In this document: positions 34,170 to 45,404 of the stretch, piece by piece
Numbering within the stretch: position 1 is the stretch's first letter
Layout: each line of letters begins with the position of its first letter
Assembly (NCBI GenBank): GCA_949592205.1
Contig: CATIUR010000005.1
Location: 88,032,777-88,096,776, forward strand
Source: Helichrysum umbraculigerum
Lineage: Eukaryota; Streptophyta; Magnoliopsida; Asterales; Asteraceae
Direction: 5' to 3'
Length of the DNA: 64,000 nucleotides
Translations under genes and position numbers: made by a program
Notes under the pieces: generated by a model
Database searches by the model: none
Seen by the model: only the letters and a program-made list of their open reading frames with translations
What the model was told of the DNA's origin: nothing

Positions 34170-35960
34170 ATGGATCTATCAAACCCTTCGTTGAGGAAGC
34201 TTGCTTCATCCCCCGAGAATATGGACGATATCACGAAATGGATGGGACGATACCTAGGGTCAAACAGAGTCATCATATGGTAGGACATGAGACGCTTGGG
34301 TATTAGGAATGAGTTGGAAGATTTGATTAAGTATGATAAAGATGGCGAGGAACATGTTGCGTTTTTCCATCTTTTCTCCATTGATGAGGCTATATACCGA
34401 GAGGTCGTCACTGAGTTTATGATGACTTACGAGTTCCGAGAGAGGTTGGAGATAACTGATAAGAAGAAGATCACTTTTCGGTATCGTGGGAAGAAATATC
34501 ATATGACAGTTGGAGATTTCGGAGTGTACCTTGGCCTTTACACACAGTCTCAGGCCAGTTCTGATTGGTTCACCAGCAGTTTCCAGTCTATCTCCAGTTT
34601 ACCGTCACGGGATCACAAGGAGATATGGAGAGGATTGATGGGGACAACTTTCAGGAGTAGAGTGAAAGCTTCACTCATGACCCGACAAGTTCATCACACT
34701 CTTCACAAGCTCCTGTGCTGTACTATCTTTGGGAAGAGAGATACTGGACCTGCTACATCAGAGGAGCTTAAGTTCATGGATGCGATCATAAGGAAGCAGA
34801 ACCTTAATGTCGCATACATCATAGCAGATAGATTGTGGAAGGAGAAGAGGGAGGATAGACGCCATGTATTCATGGGAGCCATTATCACGAGATTGTTAGT
34901 CGGCATGGGGATTCTCATTGACACTCACCGTGAGGATTACACCCATCACGCTAGCTCGCAGCCGTTTGATCTAGAGTATTGTAAGTTGATCAGGATCATT
35001 GATGAGGGACCTGAGAGACAGTGCTTATGGTATCAGACTCGGCAGCCCATTCCTGGATGCTTCATGACCAGGAAGCGCGTGACTACAGAGGATAGAGATG
35101 TTGGTCCCCAGCCACAGATACCAGTTGCAGCAGAGGTACCTAAGACATCACGAGGAGCAGACACATCAGTACTGCCTACACAGGCCGTTGTGCATCACAC
35201 GGATCCGGTCACTCCTCTTACTCAGTACTATCTATTACATGCTTTACAGGTTATCCGTGATCAGCAGGTTCTGACAGCTAGGACACATGGTACTCCTGAG
35301 CCCGATCACCTCTTATATAGATGTGGACCGCCACCTCCACCCACTACCCATACCGCCACTCACCCATACACCGCCACTCGCCCATACACCACATTTCCTC
35401 CACCACATCCACATACCTCCACTCAGCCACCACATCCATATAGACGCCCACGCACACCTACCACATACTCCGCACCATTACCCACTCACAGATCCACATC
35501 TGATATAGCCAGAGTCTACTCAGTACACGTACCATCACCAGCCCGTCAGCAGGCGTCATTGCCTCATCCGACTGTACCCATTCCGACCCATGACCAGCAT
35601 CCAGAGGCTAGCACATCCTACATACCAGATCTGCTATACATTGGTACCGATGCATTGTTCACTGGTAGCATCGGCCCTTACTTGGATTTGGGCCCCATCT
35701 TTTCAGATCAGGTTCCTACTGAGAGCACTCTCAGGCAGCTCTACCTTGATATGTTACAGACGGCAGGTGTTACCACTGCGGACATGCTCGCACAGGGTTA
35801 TGATGATATGATGGCGCTTCCAGCGATGACTCTCAGGCAGATATTGATTCAGAGAGGACTACTACCTCCAGATGAGCAGAGGGTATCTAGCGGACAACAG
35901 TCAGTTGCAGGACCTCCAGCTCAGCCTGATGACATACCAGCAGAGGATCCTCCATTCTAG
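34170..35960 (+). pseudogene. Athila ORF-1/env-like protein of element A (one in-frame stop)
   Basis: This belongs to the ATHILA ORF-1 family. It lies downstream of the main coding region, where Athila elements carry their env-like gene. The ATG at 34170 follows a splice acceptor. In-frame TAG 34281-34283 breaks the frame, and ATG 34287 could restart it. The conserved domain spans about 34330-35100, with FRYRGKKYHMTVGDFGVYLGL, HHTLHKLLCCTIFGKRDTG and HVFMGAIITRLL. The C-terminal third is Pro/Thr/His-rich and low-complexity (35290-35600), followed by a short acidic tail. No strong signal peptide or transmembrane segment is obvious, so an envelope role is not supported by this copy. Confidence 0.8.
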
Positions 35961-38287
35961 ACTACTTATCTTATGATTCATATTTATATCACTGACTTTC
36001 GTATTGTATTGATTACAGTGATCTCTATCTTGCACTTGGTTAAACTTTTGGGATATTTGTCAGCCTTTATGGTTGATACTTTATTATTATATTTCGTTTA
36101 TCGTATTTACTTATTATGTTTGTTTCTTTATTTAGAATAAGTGATTGAATGTGTGATGAATGAGCACGAGACCACATGAGATGACGAGCGTTCAAGAAAG
36201 AACCGTGGAGTAAAAGGCAGACAACCAAGGAATTCACAACTGCCGACCACGGAACTTACACACATTTCAGGAGAGGAGCTTTGGTCTATCTTCTTCTGAA
36301 ACTCGCACACGCACCGCAGACTCTTCAAAGATCTAAGTGTGGGATCTCAACCCACACTCCAAGACATCTTAGCCAGAATCGTCTCCAAATCTTAAATCAC
36401 AAAAGCGTGAAATTCACTAATAAAAATTTCCACTTACATTATGGATCAACTCTTGGCTAAGCATGAATGAGAAAGCGCTGTGCACCAGATAAGGACATGC
36501 GGAGCTGAATCACTCTTAATGAAGATCTTCGAATTCTCAGCTTTCGCCTCTAAACGTCTAATCGTCATCTGGGGAGTTTCTTACCTTTCACCTCGTTTTC
36601 ACACATCGATTCATTTTGTTAGCTTAGGAATGCAAAGTAATCTATACTCTATCCTAAACTTATCACTAAGTGTGGGATTCCAACCCAAACCAAACACTTG
36701 AGAAACATTTTCTATATGTTCAAACTCTAAGTGTGGGATTATATTTTCAAATATAATCTCAACTCAAGAGAACATTAGGGACAATGTTCCTCTAAGTGTG
36801 GGATAGCAGGTATAGAATACCTTGAATTAGATGTTTTACAGATTTTAATGTCCAAATAGCTTTACTCAGAAAATGTTCCTCAAATTTTCAAAATTTTCAA
36901 AACTTTTTAAACAAAAATAATAAAGTATGAGCCAAATCATCTGATTAGCTCTACTATTTTAGAGTTACGATTTCTTTCAAAAAGGAACCATTTCTAATAT
37001 GAGTTAGTTATTCAAGAATATTAGGGAAATTAAGGTAGAAATTTCTTAAATAAGTATTAACAATCTAAGGAGCATGGCTAGGCACATACAAACCCAAATT
37101 TGCAGTGAGGTTTTGAGCCTTAAAAGCATTCATTTTAAATGCTACATTGTTCATTTCTTGTGTGTGCCGATGCTAGTATCTCTAAATTAGAACTTGTTCC
37201 TGACATACGTTTCGAGACCACATTGGAGAGTACCGTACGCGGTATAGGTGCAATTAGATGATCTCGACATTCCTTAGGATTAAACCCATTCTTACATACC
37301 TTTTCAAGCCCAAAACCCTTCCGATACTCATTTTTAGTATCGATGATCCACCTAGAAAAACCCTTTGAGCCTAAACCTTTCGTTTCTTCAAAACCCTATA
37401 TCTTTAACCACTTTCCCCAATTCCCAACAACTTATCTTGGAATTTCTAAGGTTATGAAAAACATCTTGAAGAATCTCTTTCTAAATTGATCTACTCCTCC
37501 GTGTTCACCAAAATTAGAAAATCAAGGGTGCGAAAAATTGGCACCAGAAGAAAAGACTCGAAGAAGTCCGTGATAAGAAAGAAGAGATTTCCGAAAGAAA
37601 ATCAAAAATATCCTTGGAAGTTCTCTGGCAAAGAAGTTCTGAAGAAAGAAAAGAAAATAAAAAGCAGAAAAAGAAAAGAAAAAGAAAAGAAAATAAGGCT
37701 AAAGTGCTTCAGAGTATCAATCTTTCAAAGAAATATTCAATGAAATACGAGTAGCTATCTTCTCCGTTCTACAATAAGTTTTTCATGATTCTTAGAATGC
37801 CCATGATAAGCAAACCCTTAAACCAAAAATCACCACTATCCATACCCCTTAACCCTCACAAACATTACAACCCACTTGAATGTCTTGGGATATTAAGCGC
37901 CGTCCTCTTCCTAAGTGGTGGAGATCCGATTCTCGACCAAGCTTATGATGATGAGTGCTGCATAACTGGCTATTTGAGCGATTTCAATTGTGCTAGATTG
38001 ATAGGAAACCCGATACACTCTGAGTGAATTGAGTGACCACCTTTAGTGAGATCGCCTAGTCATGTATACTCCAAGATCACGAGATTTGGAAAGTATGCCT
38101 GGGAAAGTCAATACTTATCTCTGAAAGGATCATCTTAGCTTTCCCTATGTTCTCTAAATAAATTTCCCATATGACAAAGTGGTAACTTTTTGGAGGTGCT
38201 CTAACTCACCTAAAATTTATAAAATGTTTTCACAGGGACACAACTGAGTGTTGCTTGAGGACAAGCAACGCTTAAGTGTGGGATACT
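35961..38287 (+). other. Element A 3' untranslated region with five TAAGTGTGGGAT copies
   Basis: No gene. TAAGTGTGGGAT occurs at 36334, 36667, 36728, 36793 and 38273. The last lies next to the LTR and is the probable polypurine tract. The rest may be PPT relics or a conserved 3'UTR signal. A Lys/Arg-rich frame at 37486-37743 comes from purine-rich sequence. Confidence 0.6.
38273..38287 (+). other. Polypurine tract of element A
   Basis: TAAGTGTGGGATACT directly precedes the LTR start TGATGTGACC. It corresponds to AAGTGGGGGATGTT before the LTR of B. Confidence 0.65.
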
Positions 38288-40716
38288 TGATGTGACCCAA
38301 AAAGTCATGTTTTTAAGTACTTATTTCCACACTTTTTGGACTATTCTTTGGTGAAAACATTTCAAAACAATCATTTATCATCATAAATCACCAAGGTAGT
38401 CTAAATACGGGCGTTGCTACAAAAATCAGTAAAAGGATCCATTTTGCACGCAGACCGAGGCAAAAACTATCACCTTAAATATTCCATTCTTGATCATCCT
38501 ATCAAAGTAGATCTTAATGCATATTTTATGATTCAATAGGAAAATCCAAGATCGGTGGTGAAAGAATCAAGAGAAACGAGTGAAGAACGAAGAAGATATG
38601 CAGTCTAGAAGCCCGCCGATCGTCATCCGGAACACGCAAAAGTCAAACACTTCCAAATTTGACAAACTCAGTGTCATTATAAGCGTAACGGAAAAACGAA
38701 GCCAACGGCGCAAGAATCAAGCAAATCGGAGCCCAAACGAAGAAGATACGGACGAACCAAGCAACCGAGAAACAAGCAGAGGCCAAACCAAGCACCAACC
38801 CCCCCTGCCCACCTAGGTACCGTATACGGTACCCTAGGTGCCGTATACGGCCCTTGGGGTGCCGTATACGGGGCCTGGTGGCTTGTGAGGTGCCGTTTGC
38901 CCCCCCCCTTGGTCCGGTACCCCCCGTATGCACTTTGGTGCTTGTTCTTCATGCTTTGTGACTTGTACCAAGCTTCATCTCATTCTCCTATAAATACCAC
39001 ACTCATTTCACCATTTAACACACACCTTACACCTTTCATTTCACATACTTCTCTTTCTCTCTCTAGAATTCTCTCTCTAGCACTACTCTTAGGAGTTAGA
39101 GGAGAATTGTTCTTGTAGTTAGTTCTCTCTCTAGTTTCTCTCTCTAGCACTACTCTTAGGAGTTAGAGGAGAACTAGAGAGATATAAGTTAGCGGTTAGA
39201 GCTAGAGGAAAGTTGTAATTGGGTAATCAAGCTGTAGCAAGGTTATTCAAGTCAGACTGTTGTAATCCTCAGTATTACTCTTCTAATCTGGTGATATTAT
39301 CTTACTTTCTTACTATTATAATGTTTACTTTGCATATTATTTCAGTACGATTTATGATTGTTGCCATGCTGATTAGCTAGATTAATATGTGATTGTTGGA
39401 ATGTAGATGTTAGGATTAGGGATGATGTTTAATTAATATATCTTATATATGATTGGTAGTTGTTATGCTGCATACATGTTTAGACTTATCCTGGATGTAG
39501 ACTTAATTAATCACCCTTTCTAGTCTCTCACGTGATTGTTGCCTTAGGATAGGATCTGATCAACCCTAACTACGAATACACAGTTATCTCCTGTTTGTAT
39601 GAAACTGTGAGAGCGCCATAACACGTCAGAATACTTGGTATAGCGTTGGAAATACCGCTGGTATAGTACAAAATACGTGGAAGCCAAGGAAATGCTGGTG
39701 GCCTATCTCACCGTGGATTACCTGGAAGCAACCCTTCCAGACACGGGTCTAGGTCTTGTTAAGCCGTGAAAATGCTATATTACACAGTTAAACTACCTCT
39801 GGTTATAAAGCTGTGTAAAGATACAATAGGTCTTTAAAACACCGTAGATATACCTAAGGTTAGAGTACTGTCGAAAATAAGGACACTATACACTGTGTTC
39901 ATACCTAGGGATGAACGACCGATGGCAAAGGAGGGTCTAATCCATGACGGAAGTATTAAGAACTTAAACAAATAAAACATGAGTTAGGAAATGAAAGCAA
40001 GGATGCCGGCTGTGTTCCCAGATGCTTAAAACCCCTAAACTCTACTTAACCGATAGTTTAACTTATTCAGCATACAACCAGTATTACTCTGTTAAAATTG
40101 GATAGACATAGGTGTTAAGAAAGGTCAGTGTTGTGGACTGTCGCCTTATTCCTTAACCCCATTCAGAGGGTCGCTTGGTCTCCGAAAGAGACGGTGAGGT
40201 GGGTCTGAAGACAGTCCCATCTGATCAGAATCAGGATAACCTAGGATTCAGTGACATATGCTTTAGGGTTACACCTAGACGTAGGGTCCTTGTGTTTACA
40301 CCAACTGTTTAGAAGATTCTTAACCAGAGTAATCACCTATCATCTATATAATATCATCCCGAAACCCTAATCGTCGAAGTTTCAGCAATCACTCTCTACC
40401 TGCTGCTTATATTCTCGTTTACTTTTCTGCATTTTAATTTCTGTCTTTAGATTAGATTAGATTAAACCAAAACCCATACATACCTTGTTTTAAACCTATC
40501 CTATTGTCAAGTTATCTTTGGTAGGTTCCAATTCAATTCAATTCGTTCCGATTTTGGACGACACTCGAGTTATACTTTCCGCCTTACCCACAAGGTAGGT
40601 AGCTTGCATAGTTTGAGCCCAGCAAATATAAATTTTTAAAACCGTTCGCGCGTCTCGGTAGCCGTCGGTGCAACGACCCGGATTCTAAAACCCGACCGAC
40701 CGCTGGGACCGCGACA
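38288..40716 (+). repeat. 3' LTR of Athila-like element A
   Basis: It is about 2.4 kb, beginning TGATGTGACC after the polypurine tract. It ends near GGGACCGCGACA, where sequence homologous to Tekay gag-pol begins (about 40717). The TG-AT start matches the LTRs of B and I. Palindromes lie at 38816-38871, a TATAAATA box at 38989-38996, and a tandem duplication of about 70 bp (CTCTCTCTAGCACTACTCTT) at about 39060-39180. The 5' LTR is not in the window. Confidence 0.75.
38816..38871 (+). promoter_or_regulatory. CCGTATACGG palindrome array in LTR of A
   Basis: There are three copies: a perfect 18 bp palindrome GGTACCGTATACGGTACC (38816-38833), GCCGTATACGGC (38840-38851) and GCCGTATACGG (38861-38871). 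They lie about 120-170 bp upstream of TATAAATA. Confidence 0.75.
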
Positions 40717-42338
40717 CATCCTCAAGTCACTTATCCTCTGACTTTTTCTCCATGACGTGTGCGAGGATCGCCTGATACCCCTTTCTAAGGTATTTAATTG
40801 CGGGTTTTTATACACGATATGATATTCAATCTCGTCCCACCGGTCTCCCCTTGTATGATTAAAGTACCACTGGTGATGAGAGGAATACGGACGATTTTGT
40901 CGTAACAGGCGATTTCAGCTCGATGCTTAGACAACCAGTCCATGCCAACAATGATGTCGAAACTTCTGATCTCGACAGGTATGAGGTTAATGGTAAAGAG
41001 TTCGTTTGAGAGGTTTAGGGTGCAATCGAGTATGACACTATCAGCCTCGATTAGTTTGCCATTAGCTAACTCTATAGTATATAAAGTATCTAATGCAATA
41101 GGAGTAGTATTAAGCAATGGGCTGAACTCTTTAGAGATGAAACTCTTATCAGCACCAGTATCAAACAAGACAGATGCAGATAAATTGTTGAGAAGAAACA
41201 TACCCGTGACCACATTAGGGTCTTGACGGGCGTACCCAGAGTTAAGTACGAAAGCTCTACCTCTTGCGTTGTTGTTGTTGTTGCCCTTGTTCTTCAGCTT
41301 CGGACACTCATTCCTGAAGTGTCCGGTGTTTCCACATTCGTAACAGGCTTTGGATTGTTTGGTGTTAGGGTTGTTGTTGGAATTGTTGTTGTTGTTGTTG
41401 GTTTTGAGAGATCTGCAGTCCTTGGTAAGATGCCCGTACCGCTTGCAGTTGTTGCAAAGGGTACCGCAAGGACCTTCGTGATGGCGGTTGCACTTGGAAC
41501 AATAAGGTTTATTCCCAGTGTAACCCCACTTGGGTTCGGTGTTAGAGGTGTAAGCTTTGATGGTGTCGGGTTTCTTATTCTGGTTGTTGTGGTTGTTAGT
41601 CCACTTTCTCTTGTTATTGGATGGAGCGGGTGTCTCGCGGCTGACAATCATTGTCATGAGTTCATGTGCCAGGCGGATGGCACTCTGAATGGTGGTTGGT
41701 TTTGACGAGGCGACGTTCCCCTGGATATTTTCTGGGAGACCACGAATGTACCTCTTGATGCGTTTGTGCTCGGGGTCTACCATAGCTGGGAAGAGCAGAG
41801 CAAGTTGTTGAAACCTGGTGGTATAACCAATGATGTCGGTTCCCTGAACCGATAGGTGCCAGAACTCCTCCTCCAATTTCTGGAGTTCTTCGTTGGGACA
41901 GTACTCCTCCGTGAGCATCTTTTTAAGATCCTCCTACGGGAGTTGATAAGCAGTGTCGATACCCACAGACTGGGCATATGAATTCCACCAAGTGAGAGCA
42001 CCGTCTAGGAGGGTGCAGGTGGAGAACTTAACTTTAGAATCCTCCGTACAATTGCTAATACGGAAGACAGATTCCATTCTCTCGAACCATCTGATCAGTT
42101 CGATGGCTCCTTCAGTGCCCTTAAAGTTCAAGGGTTTGCAGCTTAGAAAGTCCTTGTAGGTGCAAGGCTTTGTTGCAGAGGTGTTGGTTGGCATTTCGCC
42201 ACTCTCGGAACGTTGTTGTCGGGCAGCGAGAGCATCAGCTACCCCTTGGGCAACAAGTCGGTCAACATCAGCTTGACTAAACGATCGTCTCGGAGGCATG
42301 ATGCTTGAATAAACAAAGAGAAAAGATATGTAAGTCAA
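40717..42338 (-). pseudogene. Gag-protease fragment of Tekay-like Gypsy element D (nonsense mutation, truncated)
   Basis: The gag starts at 42338 (MPPRRSF). It shows a retrotrans_gag-type domain (GAIELIRWFERMESVF, TYALTWWNSY-like), TAG at 41934-41936 where C has a Trp codon, then the rest of gag. Next come knuckle-like cysteines (CSKCNRHHEGPCGTLCNNCKRYGHLTKDC; CYECGNTGHFRNECP), asparagine-rich linkers and an aspartic protease (LFDTGADKSFIS). The frame ends at 40794-40796, but nucleotide similarity to C continues to about 40717, where A's LTR begins. RT and later domains are absent from the window. C's gag at 48868 on is the close relative. Confidence 0.88.
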
Positions 42339-42648
42339 TTGTGTAACGGTTATGATATATCACACATGTATATATAGGAGGGTTATATACAATAGCACGA
42401 AGTGATAATCTGATTCCATTAGCTAACAAGGTTGGGTACAAGATACGAGTTTCGAAAGATATAGAACATATGGATTTCAAAAGATTACCAAAATTAAAGT
42501 TTACAAAAGATACCGGGAATTGTTATATCTGGTCAAATTACAAGGGTCCTACGATAGCATAATGGATTACAAGATAGTTACTACACTAATCTTGAAGCAG
42601 GTTCATCCGTGTCATTAGGGTGACAAGGTGATTGATAGTTTATGCAAG
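42339..42648 (-). other. Element D spacer between 5' ORF and gag
   Basis: This non-coding stretch lies upstream of D gag. The first bases next to B (about 42585-42653, minus strand) continue the coiled-coil ORF cut at 63290, including LA, a stop and TINHLVTLM, which aligns with the end of C's ORF (LANTVDRLVTMM). Confidence 0.6.
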
Positions 42649-42653
42649 TCTGC
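42649..42653 (+). repeat. Target-site duplication TCTGC, left copy (element B)
   Basis: TCTGC precedes the 5' LTR at 42654 and is repeated at 63290-63294. Confidence 0.92.
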
Positions 42654-44147
42654 TGATAAACGCGTATAAGTACTATATTTAAGTAGTATTTTACCCTTTT
42701 TCTTGAATGTTCTTACTGCAATTATTTAAGTTTTAGTACTTATTTCGTTTATATTTGCAATCAGATGTGGAAATGAAGCTTTTTTTAGAGAAGAACAGAA
42801 AACAGTCAAGAAACAAATTTAATGATGCATTTTGGAAGAGTTGAACGAAGCCGGGGTTTTAAAAGAAGAAAAATTGAAAAAAGTCTGGAAATTCAGTCCA
42901 TCCGCCGGATGGATTATCAATCCACCGGATGGATGAAAGAGGTGGAGGCCCAGTATACGCGAAGCTGGGCTGGGCTCTTTTGCAATCCATCCGCCGGATG
43001 GATCAATTTTCCAGAAATATATAAACGCATTTTTAAACCCTAAAACAGAGAGATTCGGCTAGGTTTTTATTCTTACGAATTATTTCGACTCCAGAAGCTT
43101 ATTTTCGACTGATAGGAGTACTTTGGAGGCACGAAGAGTTAAGGTTGAAGCTATTTCACTTTATCTTTTAGTGATTCGTCTTTTCGGTTTGTATTTACAC
43201 TTATTTATTTCGATTACGTTATGTTTTGAGATTAATAATTCAGTTTTTGCAATATTCGATGATGAATTGATACATTTAGTATTTGTGTAATAATGAACCT
43301 TGAATAATGATTGTTGAACGATTATATTTGCACGTTTAATAAGTTATTTAATTGAAGATGGTTATGTTATCCGTAGATCCTTATTTATTGGTGGTTATTA
43401 GTTATTACTTAACGTGATTGATTGTGTCATTGAGATTGATTTCCCTTGATATTGTTGATTATTGATGGTTAGAATTTAGGTTTTGATCATTGCTAAATAT
43501 ATTGAGTTTGATAGGTTAAGAGACTACTAATTAAATAATCTAAAATGAATAAGCTAATAAGTAATTATTAATAGGTATTGTTGAGTCATACCGCGAGGAT
43601 CACTCATAATCAATCGTGAACGCTTAATGCACAAACTAGGGAAAAGCACGCAATAGAGCAACATTCTTGCGACGTCGGATCGATGTTTAATGCGGGACCT
43701 TAGGTTGTAGAAATTAGTTAACCAGAACCGGAGGCTAATTTACATTTAACTTGGACTCTTTGATTAGTATCTAAGTTAATTTAAAAGAAATCACAATTAG
43801 ATAATTAACGTGCAATGAATCGGAATATATAAATCTGAGTGGAGTTATTACACGATCACTTGTTCCTTCCTATTGTTTCCTATTTATTATTTAATTTAAG
43901 TTTTAATTGTTTTATTATTATTTCAATATTAAATGTTCGAACGGAACTAAAACGCCCCCTATTTACTGTTTTATTAGTTAATTATTATTTTCTATCTTTA
44001 TAAATAAACCATCGTTCTTTGTGTTTAACTCGGACTTACCAAGTCTATACTAACATTTGATCGGATACTCTTGCCTGGTTGTGTGATAGTATTAATAAGG
44101 TATTTACCATTTATAAATAATAAAACGAGACGCTTTCACACGCATCA
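42654..44147 (+). repeat. 5' LTR of element B
   Basis: It runs from TGATAAACGCG to CACACGCATCA. Palindromic CCATCCGCCGGATGG words lie at 42898-42912, 42919-42932 (one arm changed) and 42987-43001. TATATAAA is at 43018-43025, directly downstream. Confidence 0.92.
42898..43001 (+). promoter_or_regulatory. CCATCCGCCGGATGG palindrome array in LTR of B
   Basis: Three dyad-symmetric 15-mers lie just before the TATA box. The 3' LTR has four, because of a 19 bp unit that the 5' LTR lacks. Relatives lie at 44362-44455 and 56378-56485. Confidence 0.75.
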
Positions 44148-44153
44148 AGTTTT

Positions 44154-44171
44154 TGGCGCCGCTGTCGGGGA
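44154..44171 (+). other. Primer-binding site of B (tRNA-Asp type)
   Basis: TGGCGCCGCTGTCGGGGA lies 6 nt after the LTR end. This is the PBS type usual for Athila/Tat Gypsy elements. Confidence 0.88.
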
Positions 44172-44359
44172 ACGGTTACGTTTTATTTATTTAAATAGGA
44201 ATTTTTAATTGTTTTAAGTTTTATTTAAATTTTATTAGTTGCTCTTTGTTAGATTGTTTACGTAAGTTAACTAAAATTTTGAATTAAGTTGTTTGTTGAT
44301 TTGGTTGAACGTATTACTTTTAAGTTGGTCTAAAAACATGTTTTTAAGTATTCTGTCTT

Positions 44360-44460
44360 TTTCATCCAACCGCCGGATAAAAATTTTGATCCGCCGGTTG
44401 GATTGGTTAGACCAACGGGGAGCTCGTTTCAACCGGCGGATGGAATTTTCATCCGCATGT
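44360..44460 (+). repeat. CCGCCGG-type motif cluster in leader of B
   Basis: CAACCGCCGGAT, ATCCGCCGGTTGG and CAACCGGCGGATGG, with related half-sites, lie between the PBS and ORF1, in both orientations. Confidence 0.6.
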
Positions 44461-44583
44461 TGGACTTCTGTTTGTAAAAACTTTTTGTATTTTGTTAATT
44501 TTTTCGTATGTTTTGTTTTAACTAACTTGTTTTTCGTTAGTTGTTCTTGTATTTCAGTTTGTTTGTTCAGGTTTTGTTATCCA

Positions 44584-45404
44584 ATGGCTAGGAGTTTTGA
44601 AAGTGATGCTAATGATAATAACATGGTCAAGAAAACCTATTCTACTAGTTTGGGTTCAAGTTCCATCGAGACCATACCGTCTACCACGTATATAGGGCGT
44701 AGACCAGTTCCAGTAACTTCATCTTGTCAAGGATTGATGGGTATGATTGGGAAGTTTAGGAAGGACGTTCCTTATGTTGCTAAGATTATAAGGAGGTCTG
44801 CTATTGAGTTCACTGATGAACAATTAGGTATGATTAATAATGTGTTAGAAGGTGCTAGGATGGAACGGGAATATGGGTATGACCAGCAGTTTAACGATGC
44901 TCTATTTGTGTTTGAGGAGTCTATGGACAATAGAGCTGATGAGGAGACCAAATTTTTCAACCATCAGAAATCACTTTATCCAAGGATTTATAAGGCATTG
45001 AGGCAGTCTTCTTTTCCCTATTCTTCTAATCAGGCAGCATGTCTTCATAGGATGCTGAGAGCATTGTACGTAGCAACGGGAAACCTGAATTCTGAGGCGG
45101 ACCAAGAAATTGTGGCTAGTATAAGAGAGTTGGTGCGATTGTTACAGCTGGACGATCATTTGAGAGACCCCACTCCTCATAGAGTTATTGTGCAGAATAC
45201 CATTCCCTATTACCTCCAGAATATGGTAAAGAAATTGGATATATTGGCTAAGGAAGAAGGAAAGAGGCCTCACCCTAGTTTCATTCACCCCAGTGTCACT
45301 ATAAACTTGGCAATCTTTCTGGTAGTCAATTTAGATGCTTTGGTAATTTTGGATGAGGTGCTCACACCACGCGAGCATTTTCATTTTGGAATGGTAGAGG
45401 TATA
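44584..45404 (+). CDS. Element B ORF1, helical repeat-like protein (first part, interrupted by C)
   Basis: Unknown protein, 404 residues once C and one TSD copy are set aside (44584-45404 plus 55673-56066). The ATG at 44584 (MARSFES) follows a pyrimidine-rich TTTGTTCAG acceptor-like site ending at 44570. After a Ser/Thr-rich N-terminus, similar helical units start near residues 75 (IEFTDEQ), 145 (SFPYSSNQ) and 287 (LEFSDGQ). This spacing is near multiples of 70, with a possible degenerate unit near 215. Element A ORF1 has similar units. No RT, integrase, zinc knuckle or membrane segment is seen. The position just after the PBS suggests a gag-like or accessory role, which is inference. Confidence 0.6.
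45400..45404 (+). repeat. Target-site duplication GTATA, left copy (element C)
   Basis: GTATA precedes the LTR at 45405 and is repeated at 55668-55672. Confidence 0.95.

Noticed and set aside
35287..35508. A Pro/His-rich frame overlapping A ORF2
   Set aside because: It is the alternate frame of the low-complexity Pro/Thr/His region.
37486..37743. A Lys/Arg-rich 85-codon frame in A's 3'UTR
   Set aside because: It is produced by a purine-rich stretch and has no conserved motif.
41223..41705. A long frame opposite D gag
   Set aside because: It is the antisense of the Asn-rich gag and protease region and carries no motif of its own.
42822..43043. A 73-codon frame, repeated at 61946-62167
   Set aside because: It lies in the LTRs of B over the palindrome array and is not a gene.
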